Shown: positions 23,582-35,800 of the stretch, one piece after another
Numbering within the stretch: the stretch's first letter is position 1
Layout: every line of letters starts with the position of its first letter
NCBI GenBank assembly: GCA_933228675.1
Contig: OW121743.1
Coordinates: forward strand, 66,906,696-66,970,695
Length of the DNA: 64,000 bases
Source of the DNA: Stomorhina lunata
Taxonomy: Eukaryota; Arthropoda; Insecta; Diptera; Rhiniidae
Direction: 5' to 3'
Notes under the pieces: generated by a model
Told to the model about the DNA's origin: nothing
What the model saw: only the letters and a program-made list of their open reading frames with translations
Databases searched by the model: none
Program-made: the position numbers and the translations under genes

Positions 23582-23739
23582 TTAAACTAAAAGCGTTGGC
23601 AAACCAAACTTATTACTAATTGGCTGCTGCAGAGGTGTCTTAAGCTCTTCCACAATAATTGTTCCATTTTCATCCACTGTATGATTAAGTAATAAGTTCT
23701 CCACCTGTTCGTCCGATAATAATTCTTTGGGTTCAGATC
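23582..23739 (-). CDS. Orphan 3'-terminal exon (hypothetical protein, partial)
   Basis: On the minus strand a plausible acceptor (CCCCCCCAAAACAG) precedes about 51 open codons (SEPKELLSDEQVENLLLNHT..., ending NKFGLPTLLV) and a stop at 23582. The peptide is acidic, uninterrupted and non-repetitive, which makes it look like a real last exon. I found no upstream exon between here and the 3' end of the parcas gene at 26.86 kb. Either those exons are farther away, with parcas nested in an intron, or the exon is a relic. The family is not recognised. Confidence 0.4.
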
Positions 23740-23773
23740 TGTTTTGGGGGGGTGAACATAAATAGAAAAACAA

Positions 23774-24267
23774 AATTATTTATTTAGTTAATTGTTTGGT
23801 AGTTTTGATTTCAAACATATTTCAAATCAGTTTTGGTTTCCAAAATGGATTTTAAAACCTTTACTTTTTTAAATTAGCCATTAATTTATATACCTACATT
23901 CGTATATAAAAGAGTGAACTGTCTAAAAGTTCAGACTAACCTAACAAAAATAGGCCGAAGCTTTATGATACTTTAAAGCACCTAATGGTAAACATCTTAT
24001 TTGCCATAACTAATTGGTTGAAGTAGGGGATGTTGGATACCAAGCAAGGGTTCTGATCGAACTTAACTTGGTAAGCCCATACTTATCTTGGTTATCCTTC
24101 ATCCCAACTGGAGACACTGACCTCCTAGTGGTATCACCCGGGTAGCTACGTTAGCACCCGTTAGAGTTGCAAATTATAAGAGCGATAAAAACATGGATCC
24201 ACCCCTGAAAAAAAACATACTATGAAAAAGCAAAAGAGAGGAATTAAAACGCCCCCCCCCCCCTATA
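23774..24267. other. Unassigned DNA with a GC-richer, repeat-like block
   Basis: 24020-24175 (GCAAGGGTTCTGATCGAACT ... CACCCGGGTAGCTACGTTAG) is GC-richer and looks like part of a transposon, but I cannot place it. A C10 run lies at 24251. Confidence 0.3.
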
Positions 24268-25745
24268 TTGAAAAGTTTTTGATCAAAATTTGTTATGAAA
24301 ATTTTTTCTATCAAAAAATTTTTTATAAAAATTTTTAATAGAATTTTTTTTTTCAAAATTTGGTCAAATTTTTGATAAAAAATTTTCCATAGAAAGATTA
24401 TTGAAAAAAATATCACCATAGAAAAATTTTTGATAACAAATTTTCCATAGAAACATTTTTGATAAAAAAAATTTTATGAAAAATTGATAAAAAAAAATTT
24501 TATAAAAGAAAAATTCCTATAGAAAAAATTTTTATAGAAGAAAATTTTCTATAGAAAAATGTTTGATAAAAAAAAAAATTATCATAGACAAATTTTTGAT
24601 AAAAAAATTTTCTACAGGCAAAATTTTAGATAAAAAAATTTTCCATAGAAAATTTTTTGAAAAAAAAAAATTTGGAAAAAAAAAATTTTCTATGAAAAAA
24701 ATTTTGATAAAAAATTTTCCGTAGAAAAATTTTTCTATAGAGAAAAATATAGAAAAAAGTTTGATTAAAAATTTTTATACAGAAAAATTTTTGATAAAAA
24801 AATTTTCTATAGAAATATTTTTCATAAACAAATTTTCTATAGAAAAATTTTTGATAAAAAAAATTTTCTATAAAAAAAATTTTGATAAAAAATTTTTCAT
24901 AGAAAAAATGTTGACAATTTTCTATAGAAAAATTTTTGATAAAAATTTTCCATAGAAAAATTTTTGTTAAAAAAATTTTTGATAAAAAATTTTCCATAGA
25001 AACATTTTTGATAAAAAATTTTCCATAGAAAAATTTTTGATAAAAAAATTTTCTATAGAAAAATTTTTGATAAAAAAATTATCTATAGAAAAATTTTTTG
25101 ACAAAAAAATATAAAAAAATTTTTAATTAAAAAATTTTAAATAAAAAAATTTTCTATATAAAATTTTTTATAAGAAAAATTTTTGTAACAAAATTTTATA
25201 TAGAAGAATTTTTGATAAAAAAATAGTTTTCCTTAGAAAAATTTTCTGTAGAAAAATAGTTTTCCTTAGAAAAATTTTTGATAAAAAATTTTCTAGGAAA
25301 AAATGTTGATAAAAAAAATTTTATAGAAAAATTTTTGATAAAAAAAGTTTTCTATAGAAAAATTTTTATAGAAAAATTTTTGATAACAAAATTTTCAATA
25401 GAAAAATTTTTGATAAAACAAATTTCTACAGAAAAATTTTTAATAAAAAAGTTTTCCTTAGAAAAATTTTCTGTAGAAAAATTTTTGTTACAAAATATTT
25501 TGATAAAAAATTTGCCATAGAAAAATTAAAAAAAAAAGTTTTATAGAAAAATTTTTGATAAAAAAAAAAATATAGAAAAATTTTTGATAAAAAATATTCT
25601 ATAGAAAAATTTTTGTTAAAAAAATTTTCTATAGAGACATTTTTTATAAAAAAAAATTTTTACAGAAAAATTTTTTATAAAAACAATTTTCTATAGAAAA
25701 TTTTTTTATAAAAACAATTTTCTATAGAAAAATGTTTGATAAAAA
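24268..25745. repeat. Second array of the 30-bp minisatellite
   Basis: Same unit as at 21.4-22.6 kb and the same orientation, about 50 diverged copies. It is followed by the same unique segment (GGGTAGAAAACG..., GTTAGAACTACAAATT), showing that it is a second, truncated copy of the inverted-repeat element at 21.3 kb. Long frames inside are repeat artefacts. Confidence 0.88.
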
Positions 25746-25754
25746 TTAAAAAAA

Positions 25755-26160
25755 ATGGGGTAGAAAACGTTTGCTTTTTAAAACGTTAGAACTACAAATT
25801 GAAAAAAAAAAATAAAAATACTCCAGCAAGAAAAGTATTCGATAATGATCCTCGTAGAAGAGGGCGTCAAAAACTTCGATGGAAAGACCAAGTAAAAAAA
25901 AAATGGGGTAGAAAACGTTTGCTTTTTAAAACGTTAGAACTACAAATTGAAAAAAAAAATAAAAATACTCCAGCAAGAAAAGTATTCGATAATGATCCTC
26001 GTAGAAGAGGGCGTCAAAAACTTCGATGGAAAGACCAAGTAGAAAAAAACCTTTCAGAACTTGGCATACGAAATTGGAGAATATGAGCACAATATAGAAA
26101 CGCCTGGAATTCGTTGACCAATATTGAAGATGTTCCAACCCCACTTCACTCCATTTAACA
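25755..26160 (+). mobile_element. 3' end of an RTE-like LINE, with a 148-bp tandem duplication
   Basis: The plus-strand frame reads ARKVFDNDPRRRGRQKLRWK, DQVEKNLSELGIRNWRI and then a stop. This is the usual last part of an RTE-type reverse-transcriptase ORF (RRRGRP..RW.DQ..DL). The segment 25755..25902 is repeated at 25903..26050 with very few changes, joining the minisatellite element's unique segment to the LINE peptide in both copies. Confidence 0.65.
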
Positions 26161-26858
26161 AGAAACCAAAAAACTAGGTTCCTAGCAAAAATATGAAATG
26201 CCTAATATCTCGAAAACCAGACCTGATGAGTTTAAAATATATATAGGGTTTTAATGAGAGTGAATATGTAATTCAGAATTGGTAATTGTCATTTTTGTAC
26301 TGAGCAAAAATTGCTTTTTTGTCGGGTAGTGTAATTTGAAAATTCTTAAAATATAGAAATACTTAAAAATACATGGAATAGCACAAATAGAAAATATTAA
26401 GACATTAAGAAAAAAACATGCAAAAAAAGTTAGTGAGAGTTAAATACACTTAAAAAAAATTTGTATACAGAGTTAAAAAAGTTTTAAAATCCGTTTTAGA
26501 CAAGACTGATTTAAAAAAGTTTTGATTAGAGAGATACTAAATATTAAAAAAATTTAGCTTGAAAAAAAAGCTGAAAAAGACAAAAAATAAAAAAATGATA
26601 AAATGTAAAAAATTGAAATAAAAAAGAAATATAACTACAGCAGCCAATTGGAAGTACTTGCCTTTGTAAAAAGAAGTACATTCATAAAAAGAGAGTAAAA
26701 ATTTTTTGTTATAGTTTTTTGATCTTTAAAAAAAATATAAGTATATATACTAAATATTTAGTAGTAGGTGGTGTTAGTGTAAGTTATAAGATTTTGCAAA
26801 AAAGTTTTAGTTTCATTGATTTTTGTTTTGTAAATTTTGTTGTTGTTTAAAAAAATTA
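26161..26858. other. Probable 3' UTR and flank of the parcas gene
   Basis: AT-rich, with no other gene. On the minus strand it directly follows the parcas stop codon at 26859, so most of it is expected to be 3' UTR. Confidence 0.5.
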
Positions 26859-29800
26859 TTATTTTAATTTTGTAAAGTGATTTTGTAAAGCGCCAAATAA
26901 TCCAGTCTTTTTGTGCAATGCTCTACTATGATTAAGATTATTGTTGTTATTACTATTATTGTTAATGCTAGAGTTTGTGAAAGTGCTTTTCTGATTATTA
27001 GATCTTATATTTGTATAATCATGCGTTGTTGTTTCTGTGGCTGTAGATGGGTCTACTACTGACCTTGTGAAAAATAGGAAATCACTAGCCGATGATGTCG
27101 AAGATGTGGACGTATTAACGCCAACGCCAGCAACACCACCAACACCGCCCGCTCCACTACTACCCAAAATACTAGCACCAATGCTCGCACTCGTAGAGCC
27201 ATTACTACTTTCACAATTCATTTCCGATTCACTATTGCGTCGCTCTAAACTGCGTCCCACTTTTTGAAAGCCAAATGAAAAGACATCTTTTACCTTATCA
27301 CTGGCATCGATTAGGAGATCTAGTGATTGGCGACGACCGCCCACTTTAAGGCTGTTGGAGCGCGAAAGCCATTGAGCTAAAGATTGTTTTTTACCCATTT
27401 GTTCTTCTTGGAATATTGTGGTACAGGTAACTTTACGTTTGGGTTCGTCCGACGATGACGAGGAGGAGTGGTGGGATTGAGCATCTTCATTTCGACCATC
27501 TGCATGATCATGCAGTAGACTTTGGTTGGAATAACTTGAGCTGGTGCTTTCCGAATGCGATAAACGTATTTCGGTCCATTGCTCGATATCATTGTCATCA
27601 CTTTCACCTATACCACTTCTACAGCCGCCGCCTCCACCGCTTCTACTACCACCCTTACCCGTGCTAGAGCTATTATCGTTAGTAAGATTTTGGCCACTAC
27701 CCATTGAAGACTTAATCTCATAGGGCCCATGCATTTGGGCCTGGGCAAAGAGATTATCACTGGTATTACTAGTACTTGCCGATTTGTGCATGCCGCTGGC
27801 GATTTTTTGTGGAAACGTTAAGACGGCATCGAAATCGTGCAGCAAATGTGGACAATCATGCTCATCATTATGACGTTGCCTCACCGGACTCGAGTTTGTG
27901 GACAATTTATCGGGCATCTCCAGGTACTCATCAGATGTATCAATATCACAAGGAAACTGTGTATAACTACCACTTTCCAGTGGCGAGGAATAATTCGACG
28001 AGGCATTATCTGTTTCCACCTGTTTCATCATCGTCTCATAGTTCATTAGACTATTCTGTTTTTGCTGACGCTGGCGGTGTATTTCTTCGGAAATCTGTTC
28101 TAAATTTTTTAGAGCTTCGTTATAGGTCATTTTTGCCTCGGCCACTCTACTCTCGAGGCTATTGATTTTCTCCTTTTGTGCTTTTAGAATACCATTGTAA
28201 TTGGCTCGGGTCTCGTAATAGGGTCTGAAAAGGAAATGAAGAAAGTGGTTAATATTTTTCTATAACTTGGACTTAATTAAGAATTAAAAAAAATTTTTAA
28301 AATTACTTACAAATTATTTAAATCATGTTGATAAGCCAATAAATTAATTAAAAGTAAATTTCGTCTAATATTAAAACTAAAAAAAAGAAAAAAATATAAA
28401 AGTAAAATAAATTAAAAATAAAAAAAAAATATTAAAATATTTTAAACTTATAAAGAAAAGTTCAAGCTTAAAGAAGAGGGCGCTTCTAACAAAAAATTAC
28501 ATTTAATAGAAAATTTTAACAAATTAAATATTTTAAAAAATTTTGATTTTTGCAGGAAAGTTTCTGAAAAATCACTTTTTTCGAATTTTTCGAAAATTTA
28601 CTATTTTTGGGGAATTTTTCAAAAATTCACTTTTTAAAGGGAATTTTTAAAAAATTGACTTTTTTATGGAATTTTTCAAAAATTCACTTTTTTAAGAGAA
28701 TTTTTCAAAAATTCACTATCTTTATAGGGCATTTTTCACAAATGCACTATTTTTTAAGGAATTTTTCAAAAATCTAATATTTTATGGGAAATTTTTAAAA
28801 AATTTACTATTTTTTGAAAATTTACTATTTTTAGGGAATTTTTCGAAAATTTACTATTTATAGGAAATTTTTCCAAAATTCACTTTTTAAAGGGAATTTT
28901 TGAAAAATTCACTTTTTAAAGGGAAAAATTCGCTTTTTAAAGAAAATTTTCACCTTTTAAAGGAAATTTTTGAAAAATTCACTTTTTAAGGAAATTTTTG
29001 AAAAATTCACTTTTTAAAGGGAATTTTTGAAAAATTCACTTTTTATATTGAATTTTTCAAAAATTCACTTTTTATAGGGAATTTTTCAAAAATTCACTTT
29101 TTATAGGGAATTTTTCAAAAATTCACTTTTTATAGTGAATTTTTCAAAAATTCACGTTTTATAGGAAATTTTTGAAAAATTCACTTTTTATAAGTATTTT
29201 TCAAAAATTCACTTTTTATAGGGAATTTTTCAAAAATTCACTTTTTATAGGGAATTTTTCAAAAATTCACTTTTTATAGGTAATTTTTCAAAAATTTCCT
29301 ATTTTTATAGGTAATTTTTCAAAAATTTCCTATTTTTAAAGGAATTTTTCAAAAATTTCCCATTTTTATAGGAAATTTTTAAAAAATTTCCCATTTTTAT
29401 AGGAAATTTTTTAAAAATTTACTGTTTTTATAGGAAATTGTTCAGAAATTTACTATTTTTATAGGAAAATTTTCAAAAATTTACTATTTTTAAAGGAAAT
29501 TTTTCAAAAATTTACTATTTTTATAGGAAATTTTTCAAAAATTTACTATTTTTATAGGAATTTTTTCAAAAATTTACTATTTTTATAGGAAAATTTTCAA
29601 AAATTTACTATTTTTATAGGAAATTTTTCAAAAATTTACTATTTTTATAGGAAATTTTTCAAAAATTTACTATTTTTATAGGAAATTTTTCAAAAATTTA
29701 CTATTTCTATAGGAAATTTTTCAAAAATTTACTATTTTTATAGGAAATTTTTCAAAAATTTACTATTTTTATAGGAAATTTTTCAAAAATTTACTATTTT

Positions 29801-32800
29801 TATAGGAAATTTTTCAAAAATTTACTATTTTTATAGGAAATTTTTCAAAAATTTACTATTTTTATAGGAAATTTTTCAAAAATTTACTATTTTTATAGGA
29901 AATTTTTCAAAAATTTACTATTTTTATAGGAAATTTTTCAAAAATTTACTATTTTTATAGGAAATTTTTCAAAAATTTACTATTTTTATAGGAAATTTTT
30001 CAAAAATTTACTATTTTTATAGGAAAATTTTCAAAAATTTACTATTTTTATAGGAAATTTTTCAAAAATTTACTATTTTTATAGGAAATTTTTCAAAAAT
30101 TTACTATTTTTATAGGAAATTTTTCAAAAATTTACTATTTTTATAGGAAATTTTTCAAAAATTTCCTATTTTTATATGAAATTTTTCAAAAATTTCCTAT
30201 TTTTATAGGAATTTTTTCAAAAATTTCCTATTTTTATAGGAAATTTTTCAAAAATTTCCTATTTTTATAGGAAATTTTTCAAAAATTTCCTATTTTTATA
30301 GGAAATTTTTCAAAAATTTCCTATTTTTATAGGAAATTTTTCAAAAATTTCCTATTTTTATAGGAAATTTTTCAAAAATTTCCTATTTTTATAGGAAATT
30401 TTTCAAAAATTTCCTATTTTTATATGAAATTTTTCAAAAAATTTTTTTTTATTTTTATATGAAATTTTTCAAAAATTTCCTATTTTTATATGAAATTTTT
30501 CAAAAATTTCCTATTTTTATAGGAAATTTTTCAAAAATTTCCTATTTTTATAGGATATTTTTCAAAAATTTCCTATTTTTATAGGAAATTTTTCAAAAAT
30601 TTCCTATTTTTATAGGAAATTTTTCAAAAATTTCCTATTTTTATAGGAAATTTTTCAAAAATTTCCTATTTTTATAGGAAATTTTTCAAAAATTTCCTAT
30701 TTTTATATGAAATTTTTCAAAAATTTCCTATTTTTATAGGAATTTTTTCAAAAATTTCCTATTTTTATAGGAAATTTTTCAAAAATTTCCTATTTTTATA
30801 GGAAATTTTTCAAAAATTTCCTATTTTTATAGGAAATTTTTCAAAAATTTCCTATTTTTATATGAAATTTTTCAAAAATTTCCTATTTTTATATGAAATT
30901 TTTCAAAAAATTTTTTTTTATTTTTATATGAAATTTTTCAAAAATTTCCTATTTTTATATGAAATTTTTCAAAAATTTCCTATTTTTATATGAAATTTTT
31001 CAAAAATTTCCTATTTTTATATGAAATTTTTCAAAAATTTCCTATTTTTATATGAAATTTTTCAAAAATTTCTTATTTTGATAGGACATTTTTCAAAAAC
31101 TTCCTATTTTTATAGGACATTTTTAAAAAATTTACTATTTTTACATAAAATTTTCAAAAATTTCCTCTTTTTATAGGAAATTTTTCAAAAATTTCCTGCT
31201 TTTATATGGAATTCTTCGAAAATTCCTTAAATTTATAGAAATTTTTTTTGAAAACCTACTTAAATAACAAATAAATCAAATGAAATCAATTTAACATAAA
31301 CAATTAGATGTCAACTTAAAATTCAATTTGAAAAAATTTGATTTGAATATAATATAATTTTCTGATTCATTCTAAAAAGCGACTTACCTTGAGGCTTTAA
31401 TGGCTTGTCGTAATTGTCCCTGTAATTTACCCACTCGATTATTAGCTACTTCCAGTTTCAATTGACACATTTTCAAAGAATTACGAGCATCAGTTACCTC
31501 TAATTGTGATTGATTTACTTTACCTTTAAAGAAAATCATATTAACATAGAAAAAACTATGCCCTAGGAATAATAACAATAAATACTCGTGAAGAAGTATT
31601 TAAGAAAAGATTGTCGTTAAGTTTATGGAAAATGTAAGAATTAACATAGAAAAGTATTTACAAACAGTAGAAAGCAGGGCAACCGGAAATATGTGTAAAG
31701 ATTTAAAATATGTAGCTCACTTATACTATGAAACGAAATTTTAACGAAAAAAATTACAAGTTATATAAAAATCTCCAATTTAAGTTCAAAATTTTGATTA
31801 ATTCCTTATTTCCGGTTACCCTGACCTACTTATATAAGAAATATAATTATGTTATGATTATGTATAACACCTACTGGCTGCATGACTTAACATCTCCTGA
31901 CAGGCTGTATCCAGGGTAGATTTCTCACCCAAACCCTGTTCGGCTAAATAGACCATTTCCTTGGCAGCTGAATGTATGGATTTTGCCTTCTCATAATTAG
32001 AAGCTGCCGTTTGGGTTTCTTTGGCAAGCTAAAAATACCACGACAGAAAAAAAATGGCACATAATTTGTTATACATAAATAATTATGGAAAAATGTTGCA
32101 ATTATGATTTTGGAGGGGGAAAACATGAATATTAAGTTTTTAATTAAAAACTAAACGGCAGGTTAATAATAGACACATTTTACGTAATATAATAAGGACT
32201 CCCCCAATACAAATAGGAAGTTATTGAAAAATTTCCCTAAAAAAAATAGAAAATTTTTGAAAAATTTCCTATAAAAATAGAAAATTTTTGAAAAATTTCT
32301 ATAAAATAGAAAATTTTTGAAAAATTTTAATATAAAAATAAAAAATTTTTGAAAAATGTCCTAGGAAATTTCTTAAAAATTTCCTATAAAAATAGGAAAT
32401 TTTTGAAAAATTTCTTATAAATAATAAAATTCCCTATAAATAGTGAATTTTTGAAAAATTACATAAAAATAGTAAATTTTTTAAAAATTCCCTATAAATG
32501 ACGAATTTTTGAAAAATTTTCTATAAATAGTGAATTTTTGAAAAATTTTCTATAAATAGCGAATTTTTGAAAAATTTTCTATAAATAGCGAATTTTTGAA
32601 AAATTTTCTATAAATAGCGAATTTTTGAAAAATTCCTCATAAGTAGCGAATTTTTGAAAAATTCCCTATAAAAAATGAATTGTTGAAAAATTTCCTATAA
32701 AAAATGAATTTTTGAAAAATTCCTTAAAAAAGTTATTTTTGAAAAATTCACTATAAAAAGTGAATTTTTGAACAATTCTCTTTAAAAAGTGAAAAATTCC

Positions 32801-35800
32801 GTATAAGTAGCGAATTTTTTAAAAATTCCCTATAAAAAATGAATTTTGAAAAACTTCCCTATAAAAGATGAATTTTTCAAAATTCCCTTTAAAAAGCGAA
32901 TTTTTGAAAAAATCCCTATAAAAAGTGAAACTTTGAAAAATTCCCTATAAAAAGTGAATTTTTGAAAAATTTCTTATAAAAAGTGAATTTTTGAAAAATT
33001 TTCTATAAAAAGTGAATTTTTAAAAAATTCCCTATAAATAGTGAATTTTTAAAAAATTCCCTATAAATAGCGAATTTTTGAAAATTTTTGAAAAATTCCC
33101 TATAAAAAGTGAATTTTTGAACAATTCCCTATAAAAAGTGAATTTTTGAAATATTTCCTATAAACAGTAAATTTTCGAAAAATTTATTATTTTCTTCTCA
33201 CGTTTTCTTCCCTCCAAACCCCAGTTTAACTGACCTGTGCTGCATAAATTCGAGACTCATAATAAGGTTTTGCTGCCTCTATAGAATTTCCTAATTTGTG
33301 CGCCGACTGTTTTATCCTTACAACGCTTTCAGCTAAAATACGCTTAAATTCACATTTCGCTTCCTGTTTGACATTTTTTTTTATGGAAAGAGGATATTAG
33401 AAAAATTAAATTATTTAATTATAGCAAAATATGTACTTTTAAGCCAAACAATAGATGAGAAAATCAATACTTACATCTAGTTCTACTTCATATTTATTAA
33501 TATTGTCCGTTGCTGTATTGAGTTTCTCTAGTTCAATCTGAAATGGATAAAAAAGACTAAATTAATTAAAGGAATAAATGAATTGAAGCCACTTTTTTTT
33601 GTAAGTTTTTATTGATTTAAAATTGCAAAAAAAAAAGGAAAAACCATAACAACAATGTGTCAGTTTTCAAGGAAAGGTCATATAATAAGTTTAAATAATA
33701 AAATGGAATGGCTTTTAAAATTGCCTATAAATAAGTGATTTAAGTTTAATGTTAAATTTAAAATTAGTTCTAGAACTACTATTAAAATTTACTATTTTTA
33801 TAGGAAATTTTTTTTCAAGAATTTACTATTTTTATAGGAAATTTTTTAAAAATTTACTATTTTTATAAGAAATTTTTTAAAAATTTACTATTTTTATAGA
33901 AAATTTTTCAAAAATTTACTATTTTTATAGGAAATTTTTCAAAAATTTAATATTTTTATAGGAAATTTTTCAAAAATTTAATATTTTTATAGGAAATTTT
34001 TCAAAAATTTACTATTTTTATAGGAAATTTTTCAAAATTTTACTATTTTTATAGGAAATTTTTCAAAAATTTCCTATTTTTATAGGGAATTTTTCAAAAA
34101 TTTCCTATTTTTGTAAGGAATTTTTCAAAAATTTCCTATTTTTATAGGAAATTTTTCAAAAATTTCCTATTTTTATAGGAAATTTTTCAAAAATTTCCTA
34201 TTTTTATAGGAAAATTTTCAAAAATTTCCTATTTTTATAGGAAATTTTTCAAAAATTTCCTATTTTTATAGGAAATTTTTCAAAAATTTCCTATTTTTAT
34301 AGGAAATTTTTCAAAAATTTCCTATTTTTATAGGAAATTTTTCAAAAATTTCCTATTTTTATAGGAAATTTTTCAAAAATATCCTATTTTTATAGGAAAT
34401 TTTTCAAAAATTTCCTATTTTTATAGGAAATTTTTCAAAAATTTAATATTTTTATAGGAAATTTTTCAAAAATTTAATATTTTTATAGGAAATTTTTCAA
34501 AAATTTAATATTTTTATAGGAAATTTTTCAAAAATTTAATATTTTTAGAGGAAATTTTTAAAAAATTTCCTATTTTTATAGGAAATTTTTCAAAAATTTC
34601 TTATTTTTATAGGAAATTTTTCAAAAATTTCCTATTTTTATAGGAAATTTTTCAAAAATTTCCTATTTTTATAGGAAATTTTTCAAAATTTCCTATTTTT
34701 ATAGGAAATTTTTCAAAAATTTCCTATTTTTATAGGAAATTTTTCAAAAATTTCTTATTTTTATAGGAAATTTTTCAAAAATTTCCTATTTTTATAGGAA
34801 ATTTTTCAAAAATTTCCTATTTTTATAGGAAATTTTTCAAAAATTTCCTATTTTTATAGGACATTTTTCAAAAATTTCCTATTTTTATAGGAAATTTTTC
34901 AAAAATTTCCTATTTTTATAGGAAATTTTTCAAAAATTACCTAATTTTATAGGAAATTTTTCAAAAATTTCCTATTTTTATAGGAAATTTTTCAAAAATT
35001 ACCTAATTTTATAGGAAATTTTTCAAAAATTACCTAATTTTATAGGAAATTTTTCAAAAATTTCCTATTTTTATAGGAAATTTTTCAAATATTTCCTATT
35101 TTTATAGGAAATTTTTCAAAAGTTTACTATTTTTATAGGAAATTTTTCAAAAATTTACTATTTTTATAGGAAATATTTCAAAAATATCCTATTTTCATAG
35201 GAAATTTTTCAAAAATTTCCTATTTTTATAGGATTTTTTTTTTAAATTTACTAAATTTTCAAAAATTTCCTAATTTTTCAAAAGTTTGTTATTTTTATAG
35301 GAAATTTTTCAAAAATTTCCTATTTTTATAGGAAATTTTTCAAAAATATCCTATTTTTATAGGAAATTTTTCAAAAATTTCCTATTTTTATAGGAAATTT
35401 TTCAAAAATTTAATATTTTTATAGGAAATTTTTCAAAAATTTAATATTTTTATAGGAAATTTTTCAAAAATTTAATATTTTTATAGGAAATTTTTTAAAA
35501 ATTTACTATTTTTATAAGAAATTTTTTAAAAATTTAATATTTTTATAGGAAATTTTTCAAAAATTTAATATTTTTATAGGAAATTTTTCAAAAATTTACT
35601 ATTTTTATAGGAAATTTTTCAAAATTTTACTATTTTTATAGGAAATTTTTCAAAAATTTCCTATTTTTATAGGGAATTTTTCAAAAATTTCCTATTTTTA
35701 TAAGGAATTTTTCAAAAATTTCCTATTTTTATAGGAAATTTTTCAAAAATTTCCTATTTTTATAGGAAATTTTTCAAAAATTTCCTATTTTTATAGGAAA

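Noticed and set aside
24174..25520. Further long frames rich in Phe, Lys and Ile on both strands
   Set aside because: Same minisatellite artefact.
27037..28165. Plus-strand frames opposite the last parcas exon
   Set aside because: They are shadows of a long real exon in the opposite strand; no family match.
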